From positions 1 through 53,448 of IMG/VR virus record IMGVR_UViG_3300048591_001682: 53,448 nt of DNA; one strand, given 5' to 3'. The notes below the pieces were generated by a model. That model made no database searches. It had not been told where the DNA came from and worked only from the letters and a program-made list of their open reading frames with translations. The DNA comes from a virus. The position numbers and the translations under genes are program-made. This document shows positions 46,880 to 53,448 of the stretch, in pieces (position 1 is the first letter of the stretch; each line of letters begins with the position of its first letter).

Positions 46880-47839
46880 ATGACCCCTCCCGTGTTGGAT
46901 ATCGACCTATCCCTTCCGCCCTCGCGGCGCTGGGATGTCCTGCGCCCGTACCGCACCGCGGTGCGCGAGCTCGTGTCGATGTACGTCAGGGATCTCGGCG
47001 ATCTAGCAGGCGCTCGCGACGAGCTGACCTTCTACCGCTTGTCCTGCATCTCGCCCGAGTACGGCGCAGAGATGGATGCCATTGCCGAGCTCGCAGAGCT
47101 TGAGCCGCTCGAGGTGCTCCTCGCCAACGTGTACTACGACGCGTTCAAACACCTCATGGGCTGCACCGCGTTCGCGGTCGATACCGCGAGCGGACCGCTC
47201 CACGCGCGCGACCTCGACTGGTGGACCGAGCGCAACGCGCTCAGCCGTAACACCGTCATCGCTCGGTTCGTCCGAGGTGACGCTCTCTTGTGCGAAGTCG
47301 TCACGTGGCCCGGATTCGTCGGAGCGCTCTCTGGCTCCGCACCCGGGCGCTTCGCCGTGACCTTGAACGCGGTGCTGAGCGACGAACCTCCAGGGGTCGC
47401 GCCTCCGATTGGACTCGTGCTGCGCGACTTGCTCTGCACGGCAGACTTCAATGCGGCTCGCGACGACCTCGCGCGACGCCCTCTCGCCTGCGATTGCCTT
47501 CTACTGCTCACGGGCACGCGCAGCGGGGAGATGTGCGTCATCGAGCGAACCCCAACGCGCGCCGAGGTTCGGAGCACGGACTCCGGCGCAATCGTCGTGA
47601 CCAACGACTACCGAGCCCTCAGCGCGTCTGGGTGGACGCGTGCGAACACCACCACATTGCAGGCTACGTCGTGCGGCCGATACGACCGAGCTAGCTGGCG
47701 CGTTCACGCCGAGCAGTCGAGCTCGGCCGAGGCCTGTTTCGCCATTCTCGACGACAAGGGCGTGAAGATGGACATCACCGTGCAGCAGATGGTGATGTCC
47801 GCTGCCCAGGGGTGGATCTCGGCGCGAGAGGGACGGTAG
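46880..47839 (+). CDS. Acid-ceramidase / NAAA-like Ntn hydrolase (cargo)
   Basis: 319 residues. The mature Ntn nucleophile would be C95 in MGCTAFAVDT, followed by the family HARDLDWW (R110, D111) and a middle FVGALSGSAPGRFAVTLNAV; late CVIERTP and VVTNDYRAL fit the beta-beta face. Members cleave linear amides such as ceramides or acylethanolamines. The 90-residue N-terminal piece resembles the prosegment released by self-cleavage. No Shine-Dalgarno. First gene of a four- to five-gene cargo block between gpI and the fibre. Confidence 0.75.
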   Translation: MTPPVLDIDLSLPPSRRWDVLRPYRTAVRELVSMYVRDLGDLAGARDELTFYRLSCISPEYGAEMDAIAELAELEPLEVLLANVYYDAFKHLMGCTAFAVDTASGPLHARDLDWWTERNALSRNTVIARFVRGDALLCEVVTWPGFVGALSGSAPGRFAVTLNAVLSDEPPGVAPPIGLVLRDLLCTADFNAARDDLARRPLACDCLLLLTGTRSGEMCVIERTPTRAEVRSTDSGAIVVTNDYRALSASGWTRANTTTLQATSCGRYDRASWRVHAEQSSSAEACFAILDDKGVKMDITVQQMVMSAAQGWISAREGR

Positions 47840-47847
47840 GAGGCTCA

Positions 47848-48285
47848 ATGTTCGACGAGTTTGAGCCAGTCCCCTCCCTCAACTGTCCGAGGTGTGATGC
47901 AACGATAGACGGCTGGCAGGGCAAGGACGGTCCGTGTTGCCTCGTTCGCTGGCGTCAAGGCCACGCGCAACCAGAGGTCCTTCCCGATGAAGCAGACTGG
48001 GTCGACGCAACAGCTGCTCGTCTCTGGCGTCTACCCCGGTCGTTCGGACTGTATACGACGTGCGAAAGTTGCGGCCTCTGGGTCGACGCAACAGGTTACT
48101 GCCAAGACGATATCTGGTCGTACACCGTACTCGGATTAACCGTGGTCGCCCGAGCCGAACCTGCTTTCAGCGACGAGCCAGGGCGGCGGCGTTGCGGCCG
48201 CTGCAACAACGTTTGGGTGGCCGATCCCGTCAGCGACGTCGGGCCGTGCCCAGCCTGCGGAGTGGCAACGCGCCTCGTCCCATAA
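47848..48285 (+). CDS. Zinc-ribbon protein (cargo)
   Basis: 145 residues with four Cys pairs: NCPRCDATI, TTCESCGLW, RRCGRCNNVW, GPCPACGVA, enough for two zinc sites. TAGGAGG precedes the ATG. Function not recognised; similar small Trp/Cys-rich proteins occur as immunity or accessory proteins. Confidence 0.6.
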   Translation: MFDEFEPVPSLNCPRCDATIDGWQGKDGPCCLVRWRQGHAQPEVLPDEADWVDATAARLWRLPRSFGLYTTCESCGLWVDATGYCQDDIWSYTVLGLTVVARAEPAFSDEPGRRRCGRCNNVWVADPVSDVGPCPACGVATRLVP

Positions 48286-48382
48286 GCCAACGAAGGCAGA
48301 GACCTTCAACGTCCAGCGGCCTTGGGGTACGCTCGAACTCCGCAGCCGGGACTTGCGCAGGCGTCCTGCCTATAGTTCGAGG

Positions 48383-48859
48383 ATGAGCTCGCCGCTGAAG
48401 TTAGAGATCCGGCCACCCACGCACGGCTGGGCAGAGACCACGATCACGCTCGGGGACGCGAGCGTGTTCATTGACGCGTCGGACGTCGGTCCGGATTGCT
48501 TTGAGCAACTTGCAGGCTGTGCGCTCTATGCGCTGGAAGCCTACGAAGGAATTCGGGAGGCCGTGTTCTTCGAGGAGCCGGGGGCGCACATCCTTGGAAT
48601 TCGACACTGCAAGGAAGGTAAGGTTTCGGTGACGATCCATACCACGCGAGACATGCATGACGCGACCGCGCGCCGGGAGCTCGTCGCGCGAATTGAATCG
48701 ACCGCGTTCGACGTCGCGTTGGCAATCTGGCGTGGCCTTCGAGCGCATGAGACCATGCTCAACGAAGCGAGCGCCGCGGGGCACTGGAACAACTTTCCGG
48801 CAAGAGACGTGGAAGTGCTCGGAAAGCTACTACAGGAACGACGTCAAGACCTGCCATGA
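48383..48859 (+). CDS. Hypothetical cargo protein
   Basis: 158 residues: beta-rich N-terminus (LEIRPPTHGWAETTITLGD), EEPGAHILGIRH, then long helices (RRELVARIESTAFDVALAIWR). No known family. Its stop overlaps the next ATG, so the two are co-expressed. Lower GC than structural genes. Confidence 0.55.
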   Translation: MSSPLKLEIRPPTHGWAETTITLGDASVFIDASDVGPDCFEQLAGCALYALEAYEGIREAVFFEEPGAHILGIRHCKEGKVSVTIHTTRDMHDATARRELVARIESTAFDVALAIWRGLRAHETMLNEASAAGHWNNFPARDVEVLGKLLQERRQDLP

Positions 48860-49128
48860 ACCGCCTCGACGAGTTGAAGTTCGAGAGCGCCGGGGCAAGC
48901 GGTTGCAGCAACTCGGACTACGTCCTCTGCCGAACCACCTGCTGCGCCGCACTCTGCGTGGAGGACGTGGAACTGACGCAGCTCTACGTGGCTCCGGACG
49001 ACCTTAGCAAATTGGTCGCCTTGTGGGGCGATGTTGACAGATGCCCGATATGCGGCGCGGCTGAATGGGACGTGCTGCCAACAGCCGATGATGACGTCGT
49101 CGCTGGTTCGTGGGCACGCTTCACCTGA
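48856..49128 (+). CDS. Small cysteine-rich cargo protein
   Basis: 90 residues with SGCSNSDYVLCRTTCCAALC and RCPICGAAEWDVL. ATGA overlap with the upstream gene. Not recognised; the Trp-Asp-containing CPICG knuckle may bind zinc. Confidence 0.5.
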   Translation: MNRLDELKFESAGASGCSNSDYVLCRTTCCAALCVEDVELTQLYVAPDDLSKLVALWGDVDRCPICGAAEWDVLPTADDDVVAGSWARFT

Positions 49129-49224
49129 GAGCGGCCCTCGCGCCCGCGACATCGTGCCAAATCACAGCGGTGGTCCGAAGGCGACGGACCTGCAGCGCGG
49201 GACCCGCTCGCGTAGAGTCTCAGG

Positions 49225-49548
49225 ATGAGCATCAGCGAAAGACCGCTGCAGCCGCTGCGAATTCCCAGCAACTGGCAAGTGACCTACAACGAGTTCCGTG
49301 AGATCGATCCGGCGGACGCCAAAGCCGCAGCCTACCTCCGTGAAGACCTCTTCCAAGCCTTCAATCGTCTCACGAAGATATTGATCGACGTGGGCTGGTA
49401 CCCGGATGGCGATCCGGAGGGCGGGTATGTCTTGAGCGCTCATCGGGACGACTTCCACGGAGAGGAGTTGCTCCGACGCGAAGCCCGCACACGCGGAGCC
49501 ATTGTCGAAGCGATCGAAGACGCCCTTCTTCAATTCCAGCCTGCGTAG
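49225..49548 (+). CDS. Hypothetical cargo protein (immunity-like size)
   Basis: 107 residues: [19 protein letters not shown], helical middle ([22 protein letters not shown]), [12 protein letters not shown] and a helical end. The size and composition resemble small immunity proteins, but no toxin partner is visible. Last gene before a two-box promoter. Confidence 0.5.
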   Translation: MSISERPLQPLRIPSNWQVTYNEFREIDPADAKAAAYLREDLFQAFNRLTKILIDVGWYPDGDPEGGYVLSAHRDDFHGEELLRREARTRGAIVEAIEDALLQFQPA

Positions 49549-49560
49549 TGGATCAGTCCA

Positions 49561-49592
49561 TGTCCCCTCCAGGGCCAACCGCTGCCTTTGCC
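49561..49592 (+). promoter_or_regulatory. Two-box phage promoter element, site 9
   Basis: TGTCCCC at 49561 and CCTTTGCC at 49585, 24 bp apart. The leader TTGCCTC...GAGGCAA can fold over the ribosome site of the fibre gene (ATG 49627). Confidence 0.62.
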
Positions 49593-49626
49593 TCCCAGAG
49601 GGCCCCGCGCCCCCCGAGGCAAGGAC

Positions 49627-51084
49627 ATGGCCGACCGCGTCGACTTCTACTTCCGCCAGCGCGTTACTGAGGCCGAGCTCGACCTCGCGTTCGCCTTGCT
49701 CGAGAAGGCGGACCGCGACCTCGCCGCCGACCTGAACATCTACGGCATCGTCTCAGGCGCTGTCCCCGCGCCGCACTCGCCAGTGCCCGATCTGACGGTG
49801 GACCTCACGGCCCCGGCACGCGCCTACGACAACCTTGGCCAACGCATGTTCTTCGGGACCGGGCAGACAGTCGACTGCGCCGTCGATCTCTCGGGCATCC
49901 CCACCGACGTCGCCTCCGCGGGCAACGAACGCTGGCTTGGCGTCTTCCTGCGCTTCAAGCGCCAGCTCTCCGACCCGCGCACGGACGGCAACTCCCAGCA
50001 GGTGTTCTTCCGACGCGACGAGTCGTTTGAGCTCGTGGTGCGACAAGCGCCCGAGGGCGCGGTCGGTATTGCACCAAAACCAGCGCTGCACGCCGACGAG
50101 CTGCTCCTGTGCGACGTGCGACGTCGTCCGGGGCAGACGCAGATCCTCGCCACAGACATCGACACCTCGCGCCGCCAGGCCTTCGTCTTCGCACAGGGCA
50201 CTTCGGTGGCCGTCGATCCAGCTGCCTGGCAGGTGCTGAGGCCGGCCGCGAGCACTGTGCAGTCGACACTCAACGAAGCGGACACCGTGCTCGCGCGCCA
50301 CTTCGGCGGAGCGGCACGACGTCACGGAGCCGACGCGATCGACATCAGACCGCGCGGCTTCTTCACCGCCAACAACGTGCAAGCCTGGCTCGATCAACTG
50401 ATCGACGTGCTGACGTCGACCGCCGATGGAGCTCCCGGTGCTGCACGCATCGGCGCGGATGCGGTGGTCGGCATCCCGAACGCTCTCGGCCCGGCCAGCG
50501 TCGATGCTCAGCTCGCGCAGCTGTTGGGCTTCCTCAACGCTCACGTCACCGCGAGTGCCAACGCGCACAACGCTTCCGCGATCCCATCCCCGGTGCAGTC
50601 AGGGACTCCTTACTCACTCGCGGCCGGCACCGTACGGTCCCAGCTAGTCGCGCTGCTCGCGAACCTCAACACCCATGCCACCAGCGCTGATCACGACGCT
50701 CGGTACTACCGTAGCGGCGCGAAGGTCGCGGACGCGGAGCTGCTCGATGGACTCGACCAATCCGCGTTCGCAAGAGCCACGCACGACCACGATGGACGCT
50801 ATCCGCGCCAGCTCTTCGCCAACTCGCAGATCTACAACGCCGGCCAAGCGCGAGACCTGACCTCCTTCGCGTCGCGACCCGCGTTCGTGCACGTCGAGTA
50901 CGCGTACCTCAGCAGCGACGACACGCCGCAGTCGACGTTCTACGGCAGAGGCGCGTTGAGCGAGTCGATACGGCACTGGGTCACCAAGGTGTCCGCCGGA
51001 GGTGGCTCTGACTTCCGCCTGACAGTCCAAAACACCAGCAACACCCGCCTCTACTTGACGGTGGCGGCTTACGGGACGGGATGA
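49627..51084 (+). CDS. Tail fibre / receptor-binding protein
   Basis: 485 residues. N-terminus [22 protein letters not shown] with an [12 protein letters not shown] attachment part, a middle with low complexity ([13 protein letters not shown]), the fibre-typical DHDARYYRS and [10 protein letters not shown] collagen-free motifs, and a beta-rich tip ([22 protein letters not shown]). Such DH-D-RYY motifs mark phage fibre shafts. It follows the cargo block and precedes lysis genes. Confidence 0.8.
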   Translation: MADRVDFYFRQRVTEAELDLAFALLEKADRDLAADLNIYGIVSGAVPAPHSPVPDLTVDLTAPARAYDNLGQRMFFGTGQTVDCAVDLSGIPTDVASAGNERWLGVFLRFKRQLSDPRTDGNSQQVFFRRDESFELVVRQAPEGAVGIAPKPALHADELLLCDVRRRPGQTQILATDIDTSRRQAFVFAQGTSVAVDPAAWQVLRPAASTVQSTLNEADTVLARHFGGAARRHGADAIDIRPRGFFTANNVQAWLDQLIDVLTSTADGAPGAARIGADAVVGIPNALGPASVDAQLAQLLGFLNAHVTASANAHNASAIPSPVQSGTPYSLAAGTVRSQLVALLANLNTHATSADHDARYYRSGAKVADAELLDGLDQSAFARATHDHDGRYPRQLFANSQIYNAGQARDLTSFASRPAFVHVEYAYLSSDDTPQSTFYGRGALSESIRHWVTKVSAGGGSDFRLTVQNTSNTRLYLTVAAYGTG

Positions 51085-51087
51085 GCG

Positions 51088-51633
51088 ATGACCGACGACC
51101 TCCAGAGCGCCCGCGCTCGCTTCGAAGCAGCCTTTTCCACCCTCGGCAGCGCGGGAGCGCTGAGCTTCGTAGCTGCGCTTCGGGGAGACGGCATGCAGGG
51201 GCGTTTGCCCTGCTGGGGCGGACTCGCCGATGTGTTCTCGTCGGCGTTTTCCACAGAGGCCTCGCAGATCGACGCCCTCAAAGTGCTCGCTGCCGACGGC
51301 GACACCCGCTCGCTACTCGTCTTCCTCCACCTCGCGAGGTCGAAGCAGAAGGTGCTGCGAGAGATGGCTCGCATGGCGCCATCGCTCCCGCTCGTCGTTC
51401 AGCGCGCCTTGGTCGCCCTGGCGCCTGACGCGTTGGACGACGAGAGCATCAACGGCCTCGCCTCCGTGGCGCGCGCCCTCGTGAGCTCCCCCGACGACCG
51501 CGCCCGCGAACGGGAGCAAGCCGAACGGCGCATTGATGAGCTCCTGTCCCTGCGCTTCCTGGCTCCTGACGAGCGCGATCCCAGGGAGGAGTACAAGTGG
51601 GCTGCGCAGTACAAGCGAAGCGGGTTCCTGTGA
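51088..51633 (+). CDS. Hypothetical helical protein between fibre and amidase
   Basis: 181 residues, almost all helical (LHLARSKQKVLREMARMAP, LPLVVQRALVALAP, REREQAERRIDELLSL). It starts three bases after the fibre stop and overlaps the amidase GTG, so it is in the lysis/fibre operon. It could be a fibre assembly chaperone; not recognised. Confidence 0.5.
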   Translation: MTDDLQSARARFEAAFSTLGSAGALSFVAALRGDGMQGRLPCWGGLADVFSSAFSTEASQIDALKVLAADGDTRSLLVFLHLARSKQKVLREMARMAPSLPLVVQRALVALAPDALDDESINGLASVARALVSSPDDRAREREQAERRIDELLSLRFLAPDERDPREEYKWAAQYKRSGFL

Positions 51634-52376
51634 ACCACCTCGTCGTAGCTGGCACCCTCGTCGCAGCTCCAGACGACGTGTGTACCGTGACCTTCGCGGA
51701 GCACGGCATCGCGCGGTTCACGGGCAAGCCGCGTTCGAGGGCAAACGAGGTCGTCTTGCATGAGACGGTCACGCGGGACGCGCCGACGACTCTTCGCGTT
51801 CTGAGGAAGCGCCGACTCAGCGTTCACGTGGTCATCGACCACGAGGGCACCGTGTTTCAGCACGGTGATCTGGCTGAGGTGATGCAGCACGCGGGCCCCG
51901 ATCACAACCCAGCGTCCGTCGGCATCGAAGTGGTGAATCCCTACTACCCAAGGGACCTCAAGACCACGTCGCCGTGGCGGCGCGTCATTACCGCCCCATG
52001 GGCGCACGAGGGCTTGTATGTGGTGCCCACGTTGGCTCAGGCGGAGACCACTGCGAAGCTCGTCGCCTGGCTCACGAGCGCGCCGCATCCCGCGCTCGGC
52101 ATCCCGCGACGCTGGCCCGGGCTTCGCGATGGTCTCTTCTCGATGTCGCGGCTGAAAGCCTCGCGCGCTGGCGACGGGATCTACGCACACCTGTACTTCG
52201 GACACGCCGATGGTGCTTGGCTGGCGCTCTACACGTGGCTGCGACTCGAGGCCGGCCTCCCACCGACTGAGGCCTATGTGGAGGCGGTTCGACGTGCGAG
52301 CCGCGTTCGGGACGCTGCCAACGTTCAAGACCTACTACCCGCGGCAAGCAGCGCATCAAGCGCGCAGCCGAGCTGA
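51630..52376 (+). CDS. N-acetylmuramoyl-L-alanine amidase (endolysin)
   Basis: 248 residues from a GTG overlapping the upstream stop. Amidase_2 features: VVLHETVT (H44, E45), LSVHVVIDHEGTVFQHGDLAE, DHNPASVGIEVVNPYY and a late helical part. It cleaves the stem peptide from glycan to lyse the host. No signal peptide or SH3/LysM wall-binding domain is visible, so export would need a holin, and one is encoded just downstream. Confidence 0.82.
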   Translation: MNHLVVAGTLVAAPDDVCTVTFAEHGIARFTGKPRSRANEVVLHETVTRDAPTTLRVLRKRRLSVHVVIDHEGTVFQHGDLAEVMQHAGPDHNPASVGIEVVNPYYPRDLKTTSPWRRVITAPWAHEGLYVVPTLAQAETTAKLVAWLTSAPHPALGIPRRWPGLRDGLFSMSRLKASRAGDGIYAHLYFGHADGAWLALYTWLRLEAGLPPTEAYVEAVRRASRVRDAANVQDLLPAASSASSAQPS

Positions 52377-52390
52377 CCCGGAGGAGCGAG

Positions 52391-52627
52391 ATGGACGACA
52401 TCAAGGACATCGCAGTCTGGCTGCAAGCATCAGGTCCTTACGGTTTCGTATGCGTCCTGGGGTGGGCGTTCTGGCGCATGAACGAGAAGAAGGATGCCGC
52501 CCTGCGCGAGCTCTGCGACAAGGTTGCCGAGATGAGCCGGGCGCAGACGGAGGCGGTCACGAAGGTCGAGGCTGCGCTCGTGGCACTGAAAGATGCGTTG
52601 AAAGACCTGCGCGATCGGGCGGTGTGA
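52391..52627 (+). CDS. Holin-like small membrane protein
   Basis: 78 residues with one hydrophobic segment (GPYGFVCVLGWAFWRM, about 15-30) followed by a charged coiled coil (ELCDKVAEMSRAQTEAVTKV...). GGAGGAG precedes the ATG. Location right after the amidase and this topology fit a single-pass holin. Confidence 0.6.
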   Translation: MDDIKDIAVWLQASGPYGFVCVLGWAFWRMNEKKDAALRELCDKVAEMSRAQTEAVTKVEAALVALKDALKDLRDRAV

Positions 52628-52672
52628 GCTGCGTGCGCGGCTTCTCTCCAGATTCCGCGGGCCTTGGCGCGT

Positions 52673-52726
52673 AGGTCGATTCTTCGCTTCTTCGCCTTGG
52701 AACCTGCGCAGAAGGAAGCCTGTATG
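52673..52726 (+). promoter_or_regulatory. Duplicated promoter-like leader, copy 1
   Basis: AGGTCGATTCTTC at 52673, GCCTTG at 52694 and GGAAGCCTGTATG at 52714. The same three blocks occur at 53077 with identical spacing. CCTTGGAA and TGTATG resemble -35 and -10 boxes 18 bp apart. Confidence 0.55.
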
Positions 52727-52776
52727 TCGTCGCGAACGGGGCGCACGATGCAACCCACCCCGACGGAGACGACGAC

Positions 52777-53055
52777 ATGAAGGTAAGCGAATTGATCGAG
52801 CTTCTGGAGGAGCAGGACCCGGACGCCGAAGTCCTCGTGATGATGCAACGAAACTGGCCGTTCGAATGCGCTCTGGCAGGCGTGACGACGCGCGAAGAAA
52901 TGCTCCGCGCCGACGCCGAGGAGCGCGAGGCTGAAGGCGATGCAGCCAATGAGCCCCGCCTCGAGAGCGGCACGGCCAAGAGCGACGTCTTCATCGTAGA
53001 GGGCGACCAGTTCCGCTACGGCTCGAATACGGCGTGGAGCGTAGCCACGCGTTGA
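52777..53055 (+). CDS. Small protein of the right-end early region
   Basis: 92 residues: MKVSELIELLEEQDPDAEVLV is a very common N-terminal pattern of small phage proteins of unknown role; a Glu-rich middle and a short strand FIVEGDQFRYG follow. Driven by the leader at 52673. The 149 bp between it and the holin-like gene hold no other gene. Confidence 0.65.
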   Translation: MKVSELIELLEEQDPDAEVLVMMQRNWPFECALAGVTTREEMLRADAEEREAEGDAANEPRLESGTAKSDVFIVEGDQFRYGSNTAWSVATR

Positions 53056-53076
53056 GCTCGAACGCGGTTCCAAGCG

Positions 53077-53130
53077 AGGTCGATTCTTCACGGAATGGCC
53101 TTGCTTGGGTCGCGAACGGAAGCCTGTATG
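53077..53130 (+). promoter_or_regulatory. Duplicated promoter-like leader, copy 2
   Basis: AGGTCGATTCTTC at 53077, GCCTTG at 53098, GGAAGCCTGTATG at 53118; offsets 21 and 41 exactly as in the 52673 copy, while the sequence between the blocks differs. Confidence 0.55.
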
Positions 53131-53157
53131 GCTGGACAAACAACGCGGAGGACGGCG

Positions 53158-53448
<291 letters not shown>

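Overview
The window is a GC-rich (by eye about two thirds G+C) contractile-tailed phage or prophage next to a restriction and recombinase island. Codon use, cysteine-rich secreted proteins and general protein style fit a Myxococcota-like host, but nothing here proves the host.

Left island, 1-5661, all minus strand: a type I methyltransferase HsdM cut by the window edge, an excisionase-type HTH protein, a chimeric large serine recombinase whose nucleophile motif is not visible, a small HTH protein, and a short tyrosine recombinase next to three iterons. The phage starts at 5739 with the large terminase. Between terminase and portal (8499-14732) lies a 6.2-kb RNA island: 33 recognisable tRNA genes covering 18 amino acids (no Tyr or Cys seen), an HNH nuclease, and a Ro60/TROVE protein. 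The same island holds three RNAs (8974, 9565, 12274) that share one conserved basal stem. Two of them carry a tRNA-like body in permuted order (T arm, capped acceptor stem, D arm), the layout expected of Ro60-binding bacterial Y RNAs. Five tRNA genes are interrupted by short double-hairpin inserts placed exactly at a GGTT/C site, four in the T loop and one, inverted, in an anticodon loop.

From 15435 the order is a PBSX/Mu-like myophage: portal, minor head protein, a methyltransferase-methyltransferase-protease fusion, scaffold-like protein, major capsid, connectors, sheath, tube, tail chaperones with a probable -1 frameshift, a frameshifted tape measure, hub, spike, gp25, gpJ, gpI, fibre, amidase and a holin-like protein. 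Accessory genes sit between most structural blocks, often on the opposite strand: rifampin ADP-ribosyltransferase, GNAT, P-loop kinase-like plus DUF1272, RelE/Phd-type toxin-antitoxin, a TIGR02391 protein with an RX4H motif, a class I methyltransferase, DUF4259, an acid-ceramidase-like hydrolase and several small unknowns.

After nine of these cargo blocks a two-box element recurs (NGTCCCC, 17-18 nt, GCTTTGCC). Its spacing is fixed, and at four sites the start codon lies 13-14 nt downstream of the second box, as expected for leaderless mRNAs. It is the best candidate for a phage-specific promoter that restarts transcription of the structural genes after each insertion. Two nearly identical promoter-like leaders precede the last two small genes. 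All functions are inferred from sequence patterns; no searches were run.
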